The notes under the pieces: model-generated
Told to the model about the DNA's origin: nothing
The model's input: only the letters and a program-made list of their open reading frames with translations
The model's database searches: none
Shown: positions 15,200-22,504 of the stretch, in pieces
How positions within the stretch are numbered: the stretch's first letter is position 1
Layout: each line of letters opens with the position of its first letter
Position numbers and translations under genes: made by a program
Assembly: GCA_034663685.1 (NCBI GenBank)
Contig: JAXDJC010000200.1
Coordinates: 1-29,186, forward strand
Direction: 5' to 3'
Origin: AC-37 sp034663685
Lineage (GTDB): Bacteria; Actinomycetota; Thermoleophilia; Solirubrobacterales; Thermoleophilaceae
Length of the DNA: 29,186 nucleotides

Positions 15200-15954
15200 C
15201 TCCTCCCGCCCTCTCGGTGGTGATCCCGGCCTTCAACGAGGAGCGCGGGATCGCGGCCACGCTCGACCGCGTGTGCGGCTGGCTCGAGAGCCACGGCGAG
15301 CCCCACGAGGTGCTCGTGGTGGACAACGCCAGCACCGACCGCACGCCGGAGCTCGTGGCCGCCGAGCCGCGCGTGCGGCTGCTGCGCAACGAGACCAACC
15401 GCGGCAAGGGGTACTCGATGCGGCGCGGCATGCTCTCCGCCACCGGCGAGCTGCGCCTTCACTGCGACGCCGACTGCGCCGGCTCGCTGCGCTCTCTGCC
15501 GCGCATGCTCGAGCTGATCGAGGAGTCCGACGTGGTCACCGGCTCGCGCCTGGCGCCTGGGGCCGAGGTGGGCCGGCGCCAGCCGCTGCACCGGCGACTG
15601 GTCGGGCGCACGTTCGTGGAGCTGTGCCGGCGCGCGCTCCACGAGCCCACCCACGATCTCTTCTGCGGCTTCAAGCTCTGGCGCGCCGAGGCGGCGGAGG
15701 CGGCCTACTCGCAGTCCACGCTCGAGGACTGGGTCTTCGACGCGGAGGTGCTGGCGATGGCGCGCAAGCTCGGCTACCGGCTGACCGAGACCGGCATCGC
15801 CTGGGCCGACCGCGAGGGCTCTCGGCTCTCGATGCCGCGCGTGCTCGTGCCGGCGCTGCGGGACCTGATGACGGCGCGGCGCAGCGTCCGGGCGGCATCG
15901 CGATCGGCCGCCGCCCGGCCGCTCGTGCCGGAGCCCGCCGAACCCCGCTCTTGA
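15196..15954 (+). CDS. GT2 glycosyltransferase, polyprenyl-phosphate type
   Basis: A 252-residue GT-A enzyme like DPM1/GtrB proteins, which charge a polyprenyl phosphate with a sugar at the cytosolic face. Motifs: LSVVIPAFNEERGI, VLVVDNASTDRTPE, NRGKGYSMRRGM (acceptor-phosphate region), LHCDADCAGSL (DxD), VVTGSRLAPGA, HDLFCGFKLWRAEAA, and LEDWVFDAEVLAMARKLGYR (the ED/acidic base region). No C-terminal membrane helices are present, so it belongs to the short soluble subgroup. GTG 15196 overlaps the Wzy-like stop, and the next gene starts at TTG 15951 across its TGA. It would logically supply the lipid-linked sugar used by the GT-C-like protein encoded immediately after it; the pairing is inferred from position. 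Confidence 0.88.
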   Translation: MTPPALSVVIPAFNEERGIAATLDRVCGWLESHGEPHEVLVVDNASTDRTPELVAAEPRVRLLRNETNRGKGYSMRRGMLSATGELRLHCDADCAGSLRSLPRMLELIEESDVVTGSRLAPGAEVGRRQPLHRRLVGRTFVELCRRALHEPTHDLFCGFKLWRAEAAEAAYSQSTLEDWVFDAEVLAMARKLGYRLTETGIAWADREGSRLSMPRVLVPALRDLMTARRSVRAASRSAAARPLVPEPAEPRS

Positions 15955-17489
15955 GGCGCCTGCGGCTCGACCGCTTCGAGCTCGTCACGCTCGCCGGGCT
16001 GTCCGCCCTGTCGGTGGCGGTGCTGGCCGGGCTGCTCGTGCGGGTGTGGACGAAGGGCGGCGTGGTCACCGGCTCCGACGGCCTGCTCGTGACCGACCAG
16101 CTCCAGTACCTGAACTGGCTGCGCCAGGCCGGCGACCACCTGCTCGTGGGCAACCTCTACGACCTCCGGCCCGGGCCGCGCAGCTTCCTCCACCCGGGCG
16201 TGGTGATCTCCGGCCTGCTCCACCGCGCGGGACTCGGGGTGGCCGCCTCCTACCTCGTGTGGAAGCCGGTGGCGGTGGGCGCGCTGTTCGCCGCCGCGGT
16301 CCTCTACTGCCGCCGCTTCCTCTACCGCCCCGGCGACCGCCGCGTCGCGCTCGCGATCGGCCTGTTCGGAGCCACGCCCGCCGCGGCGCTCGCCGGTTGG
16401 GCGGGCGCCCGCCACTCGGGCGACTTCGACTTCCTCGCGCGTGAGCTGTGGGTGGGCAACTACCTGTGGGGCTACCTGTTCACCGCGGTGGCCGTGGCGA
16501 TGGTCCCGCTCGGCCTGCTCGCCTACGAGCGCGGCCGTGACGGCGGGCCGCGGCGCGCGCTCGCCGGGGCCGCTGCGGCGGGCCTCCTGGCATCGTGGCT
16601 CCAGCCCTGGCAGGGAGCCACGTTCGCACTGATCCTGGTGGCGGGAGAGCTACTCGCTTCCCGCCGGCTCAGGCGGGAGCTGGCCGCGCCGCTCGCAGCC
16701 ACCGCCGCCCCGCTCGTCTACTACCTCCTGCTCGGGCGCGGCGACGCGTCGTGGGAGCTGGCCCAGCGGGTGAACGACATCCCGCGCTGGCCGTGGTGGG
16801 TCACCGTGGCCGGCCTCGCGCCGCTGGCCGTGCCCGCGGCGCTCGCCTACGCCCGGCCGCGCCGGCTCGACTTCGGCCACGCCGCGCTGTACGCGTGGCC
16901 GCCCGCGGCCCTCGCGGTCTTCTACCAGCCCGCCGGTACGTTCCCGTTCCACGCCCTCCAGGGGCTCACGCTGCCGCTGGCCGTGCTGGCGGTGATGGGG
17001 GTCCGCTCGTGGGCGGGCGAGCGGCGGATCCCGGCGGTTGCGGCCGTGGCCGCGGCGGCGGCGCTCGTCGTGCCGGGCACGATCTACCTCGCCGGCCAGA
17101 TGCGCGACGCCGTGGCCAACGGCTACCAGGCGCACTACCTCACCACCGGCGAGCGCGACGCGCTGGCGTACCTCGACGCGAACCCCGAGGCCGGCGGCGT
17201 GCTCGCGCCGGCGTACACCGGCACCGTGGTACCGGCCTACACGGGGCGCGAGACGTGGGTCGGCGCGGGCTCGTGGACACCGCACTTCCCGGCCCGGCGA
17301 ACGGCGGCGGACCGGCTCTTCGGCGGCGAGCTTGCACCCGCGCAGGCCCGCGCGCTGGTGCTCGGGTCGGGCGCGCGCTTCCTGCTCTCGGACTGCGCCG
17401 GCCGGCGCGACATCGAGCGGCTCGTGCGCGGGTTCACGGACCCCCCGCGGCGATTCGGCTGCGCGGTGGTCTACCGCGTGTCCACGTAG
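15951..17489 (+). CDS. GT-C-like membrane protein, paralogue of 2646-4280
   Basis: A 512-residue multi-pass membrane protein opening LRRLRLDRFELVTLAGL, with GSDGLLVTDQLQYLNWLRQ in the first external loop (D43, D49). It then has GPRSFLHPGVVISGLLHR, LWVGNYLWGYLFTAVAVAMVPL, WLQPWQGATFALI and YQPAGTFPFHALQGLTLPL, all with counterparts in the gene at 2646-4280. The C-terminal soluble part also matches (GGVLAPAYTG; RFLLSDCAGRRDI; RRFGCAVVYRV). TTG 15951 overlaps the TGA of the GT2 (TTGA); the paralogue alignment also begins here (RRLRLDRFEL with RRLGIDRFEL). The preceding GT2 probably makes its lipid-sugar donor. Its stop lies 19 bp inside the convergent KAS III gene. GT-C function is inferred from architecture. 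Confidence 0.82.
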   Translation: MRRLRLDRFELVTLAGLSALSVAVLAGLLVRVWTKGGVVTGSDGLLVTDQLQYLNWLRQAGDHLLVGNLYDLRPGPRSFLHPGVVISGLLHRAGLGVAASYLVWKPVAVGALFAAAVLYCRRFLYRPGDRRVALAIGLFGATPAAALAGWAGARHSGDFDFLARELWVGNYLWGYLFTAVAVAMVPLGLLAYERGRDGGPRRALAGAAAAGLLASWLQPWQGATFALILVAGELLASRRLRRELAAPLAATAAPLVYYLLLGRGDASWELAQRVNDIPRWPWWVTVAGLAPLAVPAALAYARPRRLDFGHAALYAWPPAALAVFYQPAGTFPFHALQGLTLPLAVLAVMGVRSWAGERRIPAVAAVAAAAALVVPGTIYLAGQMRDAVANGYQAHYLTTGERDALAYLDANPEAGGVLAPAYTGTVVPAYTGRETWVGAGSWTPHFPARRTAADRLFGGELAPAQARALVLGSGARFLLSDCAGRRDIERLVRGFTDPPRRFGCAVVYRVST

Positions 17490-18427
17490 CGCAGCAGCGC
17501 GCTGCCGGCCGTGAAGCCGGAGCCGACCACGGTGAGCAGCAGCATGTCGCCGTCGCGCAGCGCGTCCGCCCGCTGCTCGAGCCCCGCGCACAGCGTGGTG
17601 AGCACGCCGGCACCGCCCTGGTTGCCGCAGGTCTGCACGTTGTGCCAGTGCTGCTCGTCGCTCACTCCGAGCGCCTCCACGAGGTCCTCGAGCAGGCGGT
17701 AGTTCATCTGGTGCGCCATGAAAGCCGTCAGGTCCGCGATCGCGAGCCCGTGGCGCTCGAGCATCTCGGTGGCCGAGCGCACGAGCAGCTCGGTGGCGAT
17801 CGGCTTGATGGCCCCGCCGTCCATGCTGAAGAAGCCGTTCACGGGCGTCACGGCCAGGCCGGTGCCCTGGCTGCGCGCCGACATCGACACGTCCACCAGC
17901 TCGAGTCCCACCTCCGGCGCCTCCGGCTGCATCAGCAGCGCCCCCGCGCCGTCGCCGAAGAAGATCTCGAAGCGGCGGTCGTCGTGGTCCACCACGCGGC
18001 TGTACTTCTCCGTGGCGGTGAGCAGCGCCCGGCTCAGGCCGCGCGTGCGCATCAGCGAGTCCACCACCGCGAGCCCGTAGATGAAGCCGGAGCACGAGGC
18101 GTTCATGTCGAACGGCACGGCGCCGAGCTCCAGCTTCTCGCATATCCAGGACGCCGTGGCGGGCGCCAACGTGTCGGGCGTGCTCGTGGCGCACACCAGC
18201 AGCTCGATGTCCTCGGGGGACCAGGCGGAGCCGTCGAGCGCGGAACGGATCGCCTCGACCGCCAGATCGCTCGTGTCCACCTCGGCGCTCGCCCGGCGGC
18301 GCTCGAGGATGCCGGTGTGGGACTCGATCCAGTCCGCGGATGTGCTCAGCCGGGCCACGATGTCGGCGTTCGTGTGGCGGCCCGCCGGATGGTGATAGCC
18401 GTGTCCGGCGATGTAGATCGCTGACAT
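17471..18427 (-). CDS. 3-oxoacyl-ACP synthase III-like enzyme (KAS III / FabH family)
   Basis: A 318-residue thiolase-fold condensing enzyme. It carries the Cys-His-Asn triad: MNASCSGFIYGLA (C112), FMAHQMNYRL (H239) and CGNQGGAGVL (N269). The substrate-pocket segment WIESHTGILERR near residues 33-44 matches the FabH WI..RTGI..R signature, with His replacing the usual Arg at residue 37. FFGDGAGALLM is also typical. It could start fatty acid chains or condense acyl groups in a special lipid or secondary-metabolite pathway; the divergent acyltransferase/SDR operon favours a dedicated lipid modification role. ATG 18427 has TAGACT 6 nt upstream. It overlaps the convergent gene by 19 bp. Confidence 0.9.
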   Translation of the reverse strand: MSAIYIAGHGYHHPAGRHTNADIVARLSTSADWIESHTGILERRRASAEVDTSDLAVEAIRSALDGSAWSPEDIELLVCATSTPDTLAPATASWICEKLELGAVPFDMNASCSGFIYGLAVVDSLMRTRGLSRALLTATEKYSRVVDHDDRRFEIFFGDGAGALLMQPEAPEVGLELVDVSMSARSQGTGLAVTPVNGFFSMDGGAIKPIATELLVRSATEMLERHGLAIADLTAFMAHQMNYRLLEDLVEALGVSDEQHWHNVQTCGNQGGAGVLTTLCAGLEQRADALRDGDMLLLTVVGSGFTAGSALLRYVDTR

Positions 18428-18451
18428 GGCGCGAGTCTAGGATGTCGCCGC
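18428..18451. promoter_or_regulatory. Overlapping bidirectional leaderless promoter
   Basis: Within the 24-bp divergent gap, AGTCTAGGAT (18434-18443) contains both -10 hexamers. TAGACT on minus (18439-18434) is 6 nt before ATG 18427. TAGGAT on plus (18438-18443) is 8 nt before GTG 18452. The two share the base pairs at 18438 and 18439, so RNA polymerase could occupy only one direction at a time. No Shine-Dalgarno is present on either side. Confidence 0.6.
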
Positions 18452-19696
18452 GTGCCCCCAGAGCCGCCCAGCACGCAGGCCGCAGCGCCTCCGAACCTGG
18501 CCACGCCCAGGTTCCCGCTGCTCGACTCGCTGCGGGGCGTGGCCGCCCTCAGCGTGTTCGGCGCGCACCTCGTCCTGTACCTGTTCGCGGTGGGCGGGGT
18601 GGATGCGGGGCCGCTCCTCACGCGCCTCGATCCCGGCGTGGCCGTGTTCCTCCTGCTGTCGTCGTTCCTGCTCTACCGGCCGTTCGTGCAGGCGCGGTTC
18701 GACGGCACGCCGCCACCCGCCGTCCTGCCGTTCGCGGCCCGGCGCGCGCTGCGGATCGCGCCCGTGTACTGGGTCTCGCTGCCTCTGGTGGCGCTCTGGC
18801 TCGGCGAGCACGACGTGTTCAGCGCCAAGGGCATCGTCACCTACTTCGGGTTCGCCCAGATCTACCAGGCGCACACGATCGCGGGCGGCATCGGCCAGGC
18901 CTGGACGATCTGCGTGGAGGTCACGTTCTACGCGATGCTGCCGGTGTGGGCGTGGGCGCTCCGCAACGCCCGCCACCGGTCCACCCGCGCGTTCGTCGTC
19001 ACCGAGTTCGGCGCCCTCGCCGCGATCTTCCTGTTCAGCGTGATCTGGAAGGCCGTCACGTTCCACGCGGGCGGGGTGAACCAGGGCATCGGGCCGGTGG
19101 ACGTCACGCCCGCGCTGTTCACCCTTCCCGCGTACCTCGACTCGTTCGCGTTCGGGATGGCCCTGGCGGTCGTCAGCGTGGTGCTCGCCGGGCGTCCCGA
19201 TCAGCCGCGCGTGGTGCAGGTCGTGGACCGTCACCCCTGGGTGGCGTGGGCGGCGGCGGCCGTCCTGTGGTGGCTCTCGGGCATCGGCGGCGGCACCTAC
19301 AAGGTGAGCTCGGTCGGGTTCTTCATCCTGCACCAGGAGCTGAACGTGCTGGTGGCCGTGGGCCTGTTCCTGCCGGCGATCTTCGGCGACTGGCGCCGCG
19401 GCTGGGTCCGGCGGCTGCTGGCGAGCAGGGTCCTGGTCTGGATCGCGACGTTCTCCTACGGGTTCTACCTCTGGCACCTCGCGATCATGCGCAAGCTGCA
19501 GGAGCACGGCTGGGGCGACTCGCCGGTTGCCTTCAGCCTCGTCAGCTTCGCCGCCTCCCTGGCCCTCGGCGCGGCCACCTACTACCTCGTCGGCCGCCAC
19601 TTCATCGCCCTGGGCCGGCGGCTGCCGCGCGGCCACGGGCGCGAGCGCTCGGCCTCGATCGCCGAGCCGGCCACGGCGGCGCGCCGGTCCGCATGA
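18452..19696 (+). CDS. Acyltransferase-3 family membrane O-acyltransferase (first copy)
   Basis: A 414-residue OafA/AT3-like protein that would move acyl groups across the membrane onto a sugar or lipid. Motifs: FPLLDSLRGVAALSVFGAHLVLY with the conserved His, GVAVFLLLSSFLLYRPFVQARFD, RRALRIAPVYWVSLPLV, TYFGFAQIYQ, QAWTICVEVTFYAMLPVW, and WIATFSYGFYLWHLAIMRKL near the end. About ten membrane segments; no fused SGNH domain. GTG 18452 follows TAGGAT by 8 nt. The ATG of the SDR overlaps its TGA. It is strongly similar to 20412-21536 over the whole length, with the SDR between them. Target substrate unknown. Confidence 0.9.
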   Translation: MPPEPPSTQAAAPPNLATPRFPLLDSLRGVAALSVFGAHLVLYLFAVGGVDAGPLLTRLDPGVAVFLLLSSFLLYRPFVQARFDGTPPPAVLPFAARRALRIAPVYWVSLPLVALWLGEHDVFSAKGIVTYFGFAQIYQAHTIAGGIGQAWTICVEVTFYAMLPVWAWALRNARHRSTRAFVVTEFGALAAIFLFSVIWKAVTFHAGGVNQGIGPVDVTPALFTLPAYLDSFAFGMALAVVSVVLAGRPDQPRVVQVVDRHPWVAWAAAAVLWWLSGIGGGTYKVSSVGFFILHQELNVLVAVGLFLPAIFGDWRRGWVRRLLASRVLVWIATFSYGFYLWHLAIMRKLQEHGWGDSPVAFSLVSFAASLALGAATYYLVGRHFIALGRRLPRGHGRERSASIAEPATAARRSA

Positions 19697-20415
19697 GCCC
19701 CGCGCGCGCGGCCCTCGTGACCGGGGCATCGAGCGGCATCGGGCTGGAGCTGGCCCGCATGCTCGCGCGCGAGGGCCACGCGCTCACGATCGTGGGCCGC
19801 CGCCCCGATCGCCTCGACCGCGCGGCCACGGAGCTGAGGGGCGAGGGGGCCGACGTGCACCCCGTGGCGGCCAACCTCGCCGTCGACGACGAGGTGAGCC
19901 GGGCGGTGGCGCTCCACGGCGAGCGCTTCGGGCGCCTCGACGTGCTCGTGAGCTCCGCGGGCTACGGCGGCCCGCGCGGCCCGCTCGAGAGCGCCGACGT
20001 CAAGCAGATCGACCGAGTGCTGGATGTGGACCTGCGCTCGCACATCCTCCTCACGCGCGAGTGCGTGCCGATGCTGCGCCAAGCCGGCTCAGAGCACCGC
20101 AAGGCGCTCGTGGTCTACGTCTCGTCGGTGGCCGAGTACATCGGCATCGAGTCGATCGCGGCCTACTCGGCGGCCAAGGGCGGGACCGCGGCCTTCGCGC
20201 GGGCGATGCAGGCCGAGCTCGAGCACGCCGGCGTGCAGCTCACCACGCTCGTGCCCGCGTACGTGGACACGCCGATGAGCGAATGGGTGGACGTGCCGAG
20301 GGAGGAGATGCTCCGGCCGCAGGACCTGGCCGAGGGCGTGCGACTGTTGCTGCGCCTCTCGCCCGCGTGCCGGATCCCGGAGCTGCGCTTCGAGCGCAGG
20401 ACCGGCACGCCTTGA
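19693..20415 (+). CDS. Short-chain dehydrogenase/reductase (SDR, classical type)
   Basis: A 240-residue NAD(P)-dependent oxidoreductase. TGASSGIG (residues 10-17) is the nucleotide-binding glycine motif, followed by VGRRPDRLDR, whose arginines favour NADP. S145 in VVYVSSVAEY and Y158/K162 (YSAAK) complete the catalytic set. The usual NNAG after strand 4 is SSAG (87-90), an uncommon variant. It ends PELRFERRTGTP with no membrane helix. ATG 19693 overlaps the AT3 stop and its TGA overlaps the TTG of the second AT3, so all three are coupled. A ketoreductase role on an acyl chain, working with the divergent KAS III, is plausible but not shown. Confidence 0.9.
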   Translation: MSPARAALVTGASSGIGLELARMLAREGHALTIVGRRPDRLDRAATELRGEGADVHPVAANLAVDDEVSRAVALHGERFGRLDVLVSSAGYGGPRGPLESADVKQIDRVLDVDLRSHILLTRECVPMLRQAGSEHRKALVVYVSSVAEYIGIESIAAYSAAKGGTAAFARAMQAELEHAGVQLTTLVPAYVDTPMSEWVDVPREEMLRPQDLAEGVRLLLRLSPACRIPELRFERRTGTP

Positions 20416-21536
20416 CGCCCCGCAGCCCTCGCTTCCCGCTGTTCGACTCGCTGCGAGCGGTGGCGGCGCTCACGGTCGTGCTCTTCCACGTCGCGTTCGT
20501 GGCGGGTGGGTTCACCAACCCGCACTTCGCCCGCTACCTCGTGCAGCTCAACATCGGCGTCCCGATCTTCTTCCTGATCTCGGGGTTCCTGCTCTACCGG
20601 CCGTTCGTGGCCGCGCGCTTCGCCCGGGACCGCATGCCGGCCGCCGGCCCGTACGCCATCCGCCGGCTGTTCCGCATCGTTCCGGCGTACTGGGTGGCGC
20701 TCCTGCTGATCGCGGTGTGGATCAACCTGCCCGCGGTGCTCGACAACCCGCTCCCGTACTTCGGGTTCGCGCAGGTCTACGACCGCTCCACGCTCATCAA
20801 CGGCTACGGGGTGGCCTGGACGCTGGACGTGGAGGTCACCTTCTACGCGCTGCTCCCGGTCTGGGCCTTCGCGATGCGCCGCCTGCCCGGGCGCACGGAG
20901 CGGCAGATCGCGCTGACCGAGGTGGCGCCGCTCGTGGCGATCTTCGCGTTCGCCGTTGCCTGGAACCAGGCGAACACCCAGACCGCGTTCGGCTTCGTGC
21001 CGATCAAGCCCGAGATCGCGACCCTTCCGGCGTTCCTCGACCAGTTCGCGCTCGGGATGGGCCTGGCGGTTGCGAGCGTGGCGCTGGCCGGGCGCGAGCG
21101 CCGGCCGCTCGCGGTACGCGTGGTGGAGTCCGCGCCGTGGTTGCCCTGGGTGGCCGCCGCGGCGCTCTGGGTGGCGATGTGCAACATCGGCGGCTTCCGC
21201 GAGGCGGGCAGTGAGACGGCCCGTCACGTGCTTCGCGGGCTGGTCGCCTTCGGCATCCTCCTGCCCGCGGTGTTCGGCGGCGACCGCGGGGGAGCCGTGC
21301 GGCGGGTGCTCGCGGACCGCAGGCTCCGCTGGATCGGCCTGATCTCCTACTCGCTCTACCTCTGGCACTCGGCGGTGATCCAGAAGTTGGCGAGCACGAG
21401 GGACGACCTCGGCTGGGTCGGGTTCGCGATCCTCGGACTCGCGGCGTCGATCGCCGTGGCGGCGGTGAGCTTCTACGCGGTCGAGCGGCCGGCCCTGCGG
21501 CTCGGGCAGCGGCTGGCCCGGGATCGCTCCCGGTGA
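20412..21536 (+). CDS. Acyltransferase-3 family membrane O-acyltransferase (second copy)
   Basis: A 374-residue AT3 protein, paralogous to 18452-19696: FPLFDSLRAVAALTVVLFHVAFV with the conserved His, GVPIFFLISGFLLYRPFVAARFARD, RRLFRIVPAYWVALLLIAVW, YFGFAQVYDRS, VAWTLDVEVTFYALLPVWAFAMR, and WIGLISYSLYLWHSAVIQKL. The ISGFLLYRP form is closer to the OafA consensus than the SSFLLYRP of the first copy. TTG 20412 overlaps the SDR TGA (TTGA), and its TGA overlaps the GTG of the following GT2. It probably O-acylates a glycan or glycolipid; two copies may act on different positions or use different acyl donors, which is inference. Confidence 0.9.
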   Translation: MTPRSPRFPLFDSLRAVAALTVVLFHVAFVAGGFTNPHFARYLVQLNIGVPIFFLISGFLLYRPFVAARFARDRMPAAGPYAIRRLFRIVPAYWVALLLIAVWINLPAVLDNPLPYFGFAQVYDRSTLINGYGVAWTLDVEVTFYALLPVWAFAMRRLPGRTERQIALTEVAPLVAIFAFAVAWNQANTQTAFGFVPIKPEIATLPAFLDQFALGMGLAVASVALAGRERRPLAVRVVESAPWLPWVAAAALWVAMCNIGGFREAGSETARHVLRGLVAFGILLPAVFGGDRGGAVRRVLADRRLRWIGLISYSLYLWHSAVIQKLASTRDDLGWVGFAILGLAASIAVAAVSFYAVERPALRLGQRLARDRSR

Positions 21537-22504
21537 GCGGCCCGGCCGTGGTCATCCCGAACTGGAACGGCCGGGAGATCCTCGGCGCCTGCCTCGACTC
21601 GGTGGCCGCCCAGACGCTCGCGCCGGCGGAGGTGATCGTGGTGGACAACGGGTCGACGGACGGGTCGCTCGAGCTGCTGGCCGCGCGCGAGCCGCCGGTG
21701 ACCGTGATCGAGATGGGCCGCAACACCGGCTTCGCCGTGGCCGCCAACCGCGGGATCGAGGCGGCGTCCGCCGGCCTGGTCGCGCTAGTCAACACGGACG
21801 TGGTGCTCGAGCCCAATTGGCTCGAACGCATGGAGCGAACCCTCGACGAGCACCCCGGCGCCGCATCGGTGGCGTGCAAGATGGTGGACCAGCATGACCC
21901 GGCCGTCGTCTGGGACGCCGGCGACTTCCTGCGCCGCGACGGCCAGGCCGAGCAGCGCGGTCGCGGCGAGCCCGACCGGCCCGAGTTCGACGTGCCCGGC
22001 GAGGCGGTCTCGGCGTGCGCCGGCGCCGCCCTCTACAGGCGCGCGCCGGTGCTCGAGCTGGGCGGCTTCGACGAGCGCTTCTTCGTCTACCTCGAGGACG
22101 TGGACCTCGGGCTGCGGCTTCGGCTCGGAGGCTGGTCGTGCCGGTACGAGCCGGCCGTGGCCGCGCACGCCGGCGGCGGCTCGTCCGGCCAGCTCGAGCG
22201 CCCGATGCTCGCGTGGGTGGAGCGCAACACGCTCCTGCTCCTCTGGAAGTTCTTCCCACTGCGCTGGGCGCCGCTCGTGGCCTACCGGCAGCTCGGCTGG
22301 GCGTGGCACGCGCTGCTCGAGCGCAGGCTCGGCGAGCACCTCGAGGGTGCGCTGGCGGCGCTGCCGCTCATGCCCGCGATGCTCCGCGAGCGCCGCGCGC
22401 TGCGCCGCGGCGCGCGCGTGCCGATCGAGACGGCGGTGCCGCCGCGCCCGATCACGCGGCGGGGCGCCGAGCGGGCGCGTGCCTCCGCGCCGCGCGGTGC
22501 CTAG
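21533..22504 (+). CDS. GT2 glycosyltransferase, rhamnosyltransferase-like
   Basis: A 323-residue GT-A enzyme of the WbbL/rhamnosyltransferase type. Motifs: PAVVIPNWNGREILGACLDSV, VIVVDNGSTDGSLEL, GRNTGFAVAANRGI, LVALVNTDVVLEPNWL (the DxD position reads NTDVVL), and GGFDERFFVYLEDVDLGLRLRLGGW (the ED motif with the general base). The C-terminal part has amphipathic, Leu/Trp-rich helices (NTLLLLWKFFPLRWAPLVAY) that likely lie on the membrane. It is coupled to the second AT3 (GTGA). Its TAG stop shares the palindrome CTAG (22501-22504) with the stop of the convergent GT4. The sugar transferred is not determinable from sequence alone. Confidence 0.88.
   Translation: MSGPAVVIPNWNGREILGACLDSVAAQTLAPAEVIVVDNGSTDGSLELLAAREPPVTVIEMGRNTGFAVAANRGIEAASAGLVALVNTDVVLEPNWLERMERTLDEHPGAASVACKMVDQHDPAVVWDAGDFLRRDGQAEQRGRGEPDRPEFDVPGEAVSACAGAALYRRAPVLELGGFDERFFVYLEDVDLGLRLRLGGWSCRYEPAVAAHAGGGSSGQLERPMLAWVERNTLLLLWKFFPLRWAPLVAYRQLGWAWHALLERRLGEHLEGALAALPLMPAMLRERRALRRGARVPIETAVPPRPITRRGAERARASAPRGA

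Noticed and set aside
17490..17506. GCAGC...GCTGC hairpin just after the plus GT-C-like stop
   Set aside because: Lies inside the KAS III coding sequence, is short, and has no following T-tract; not enough to call a terminator.
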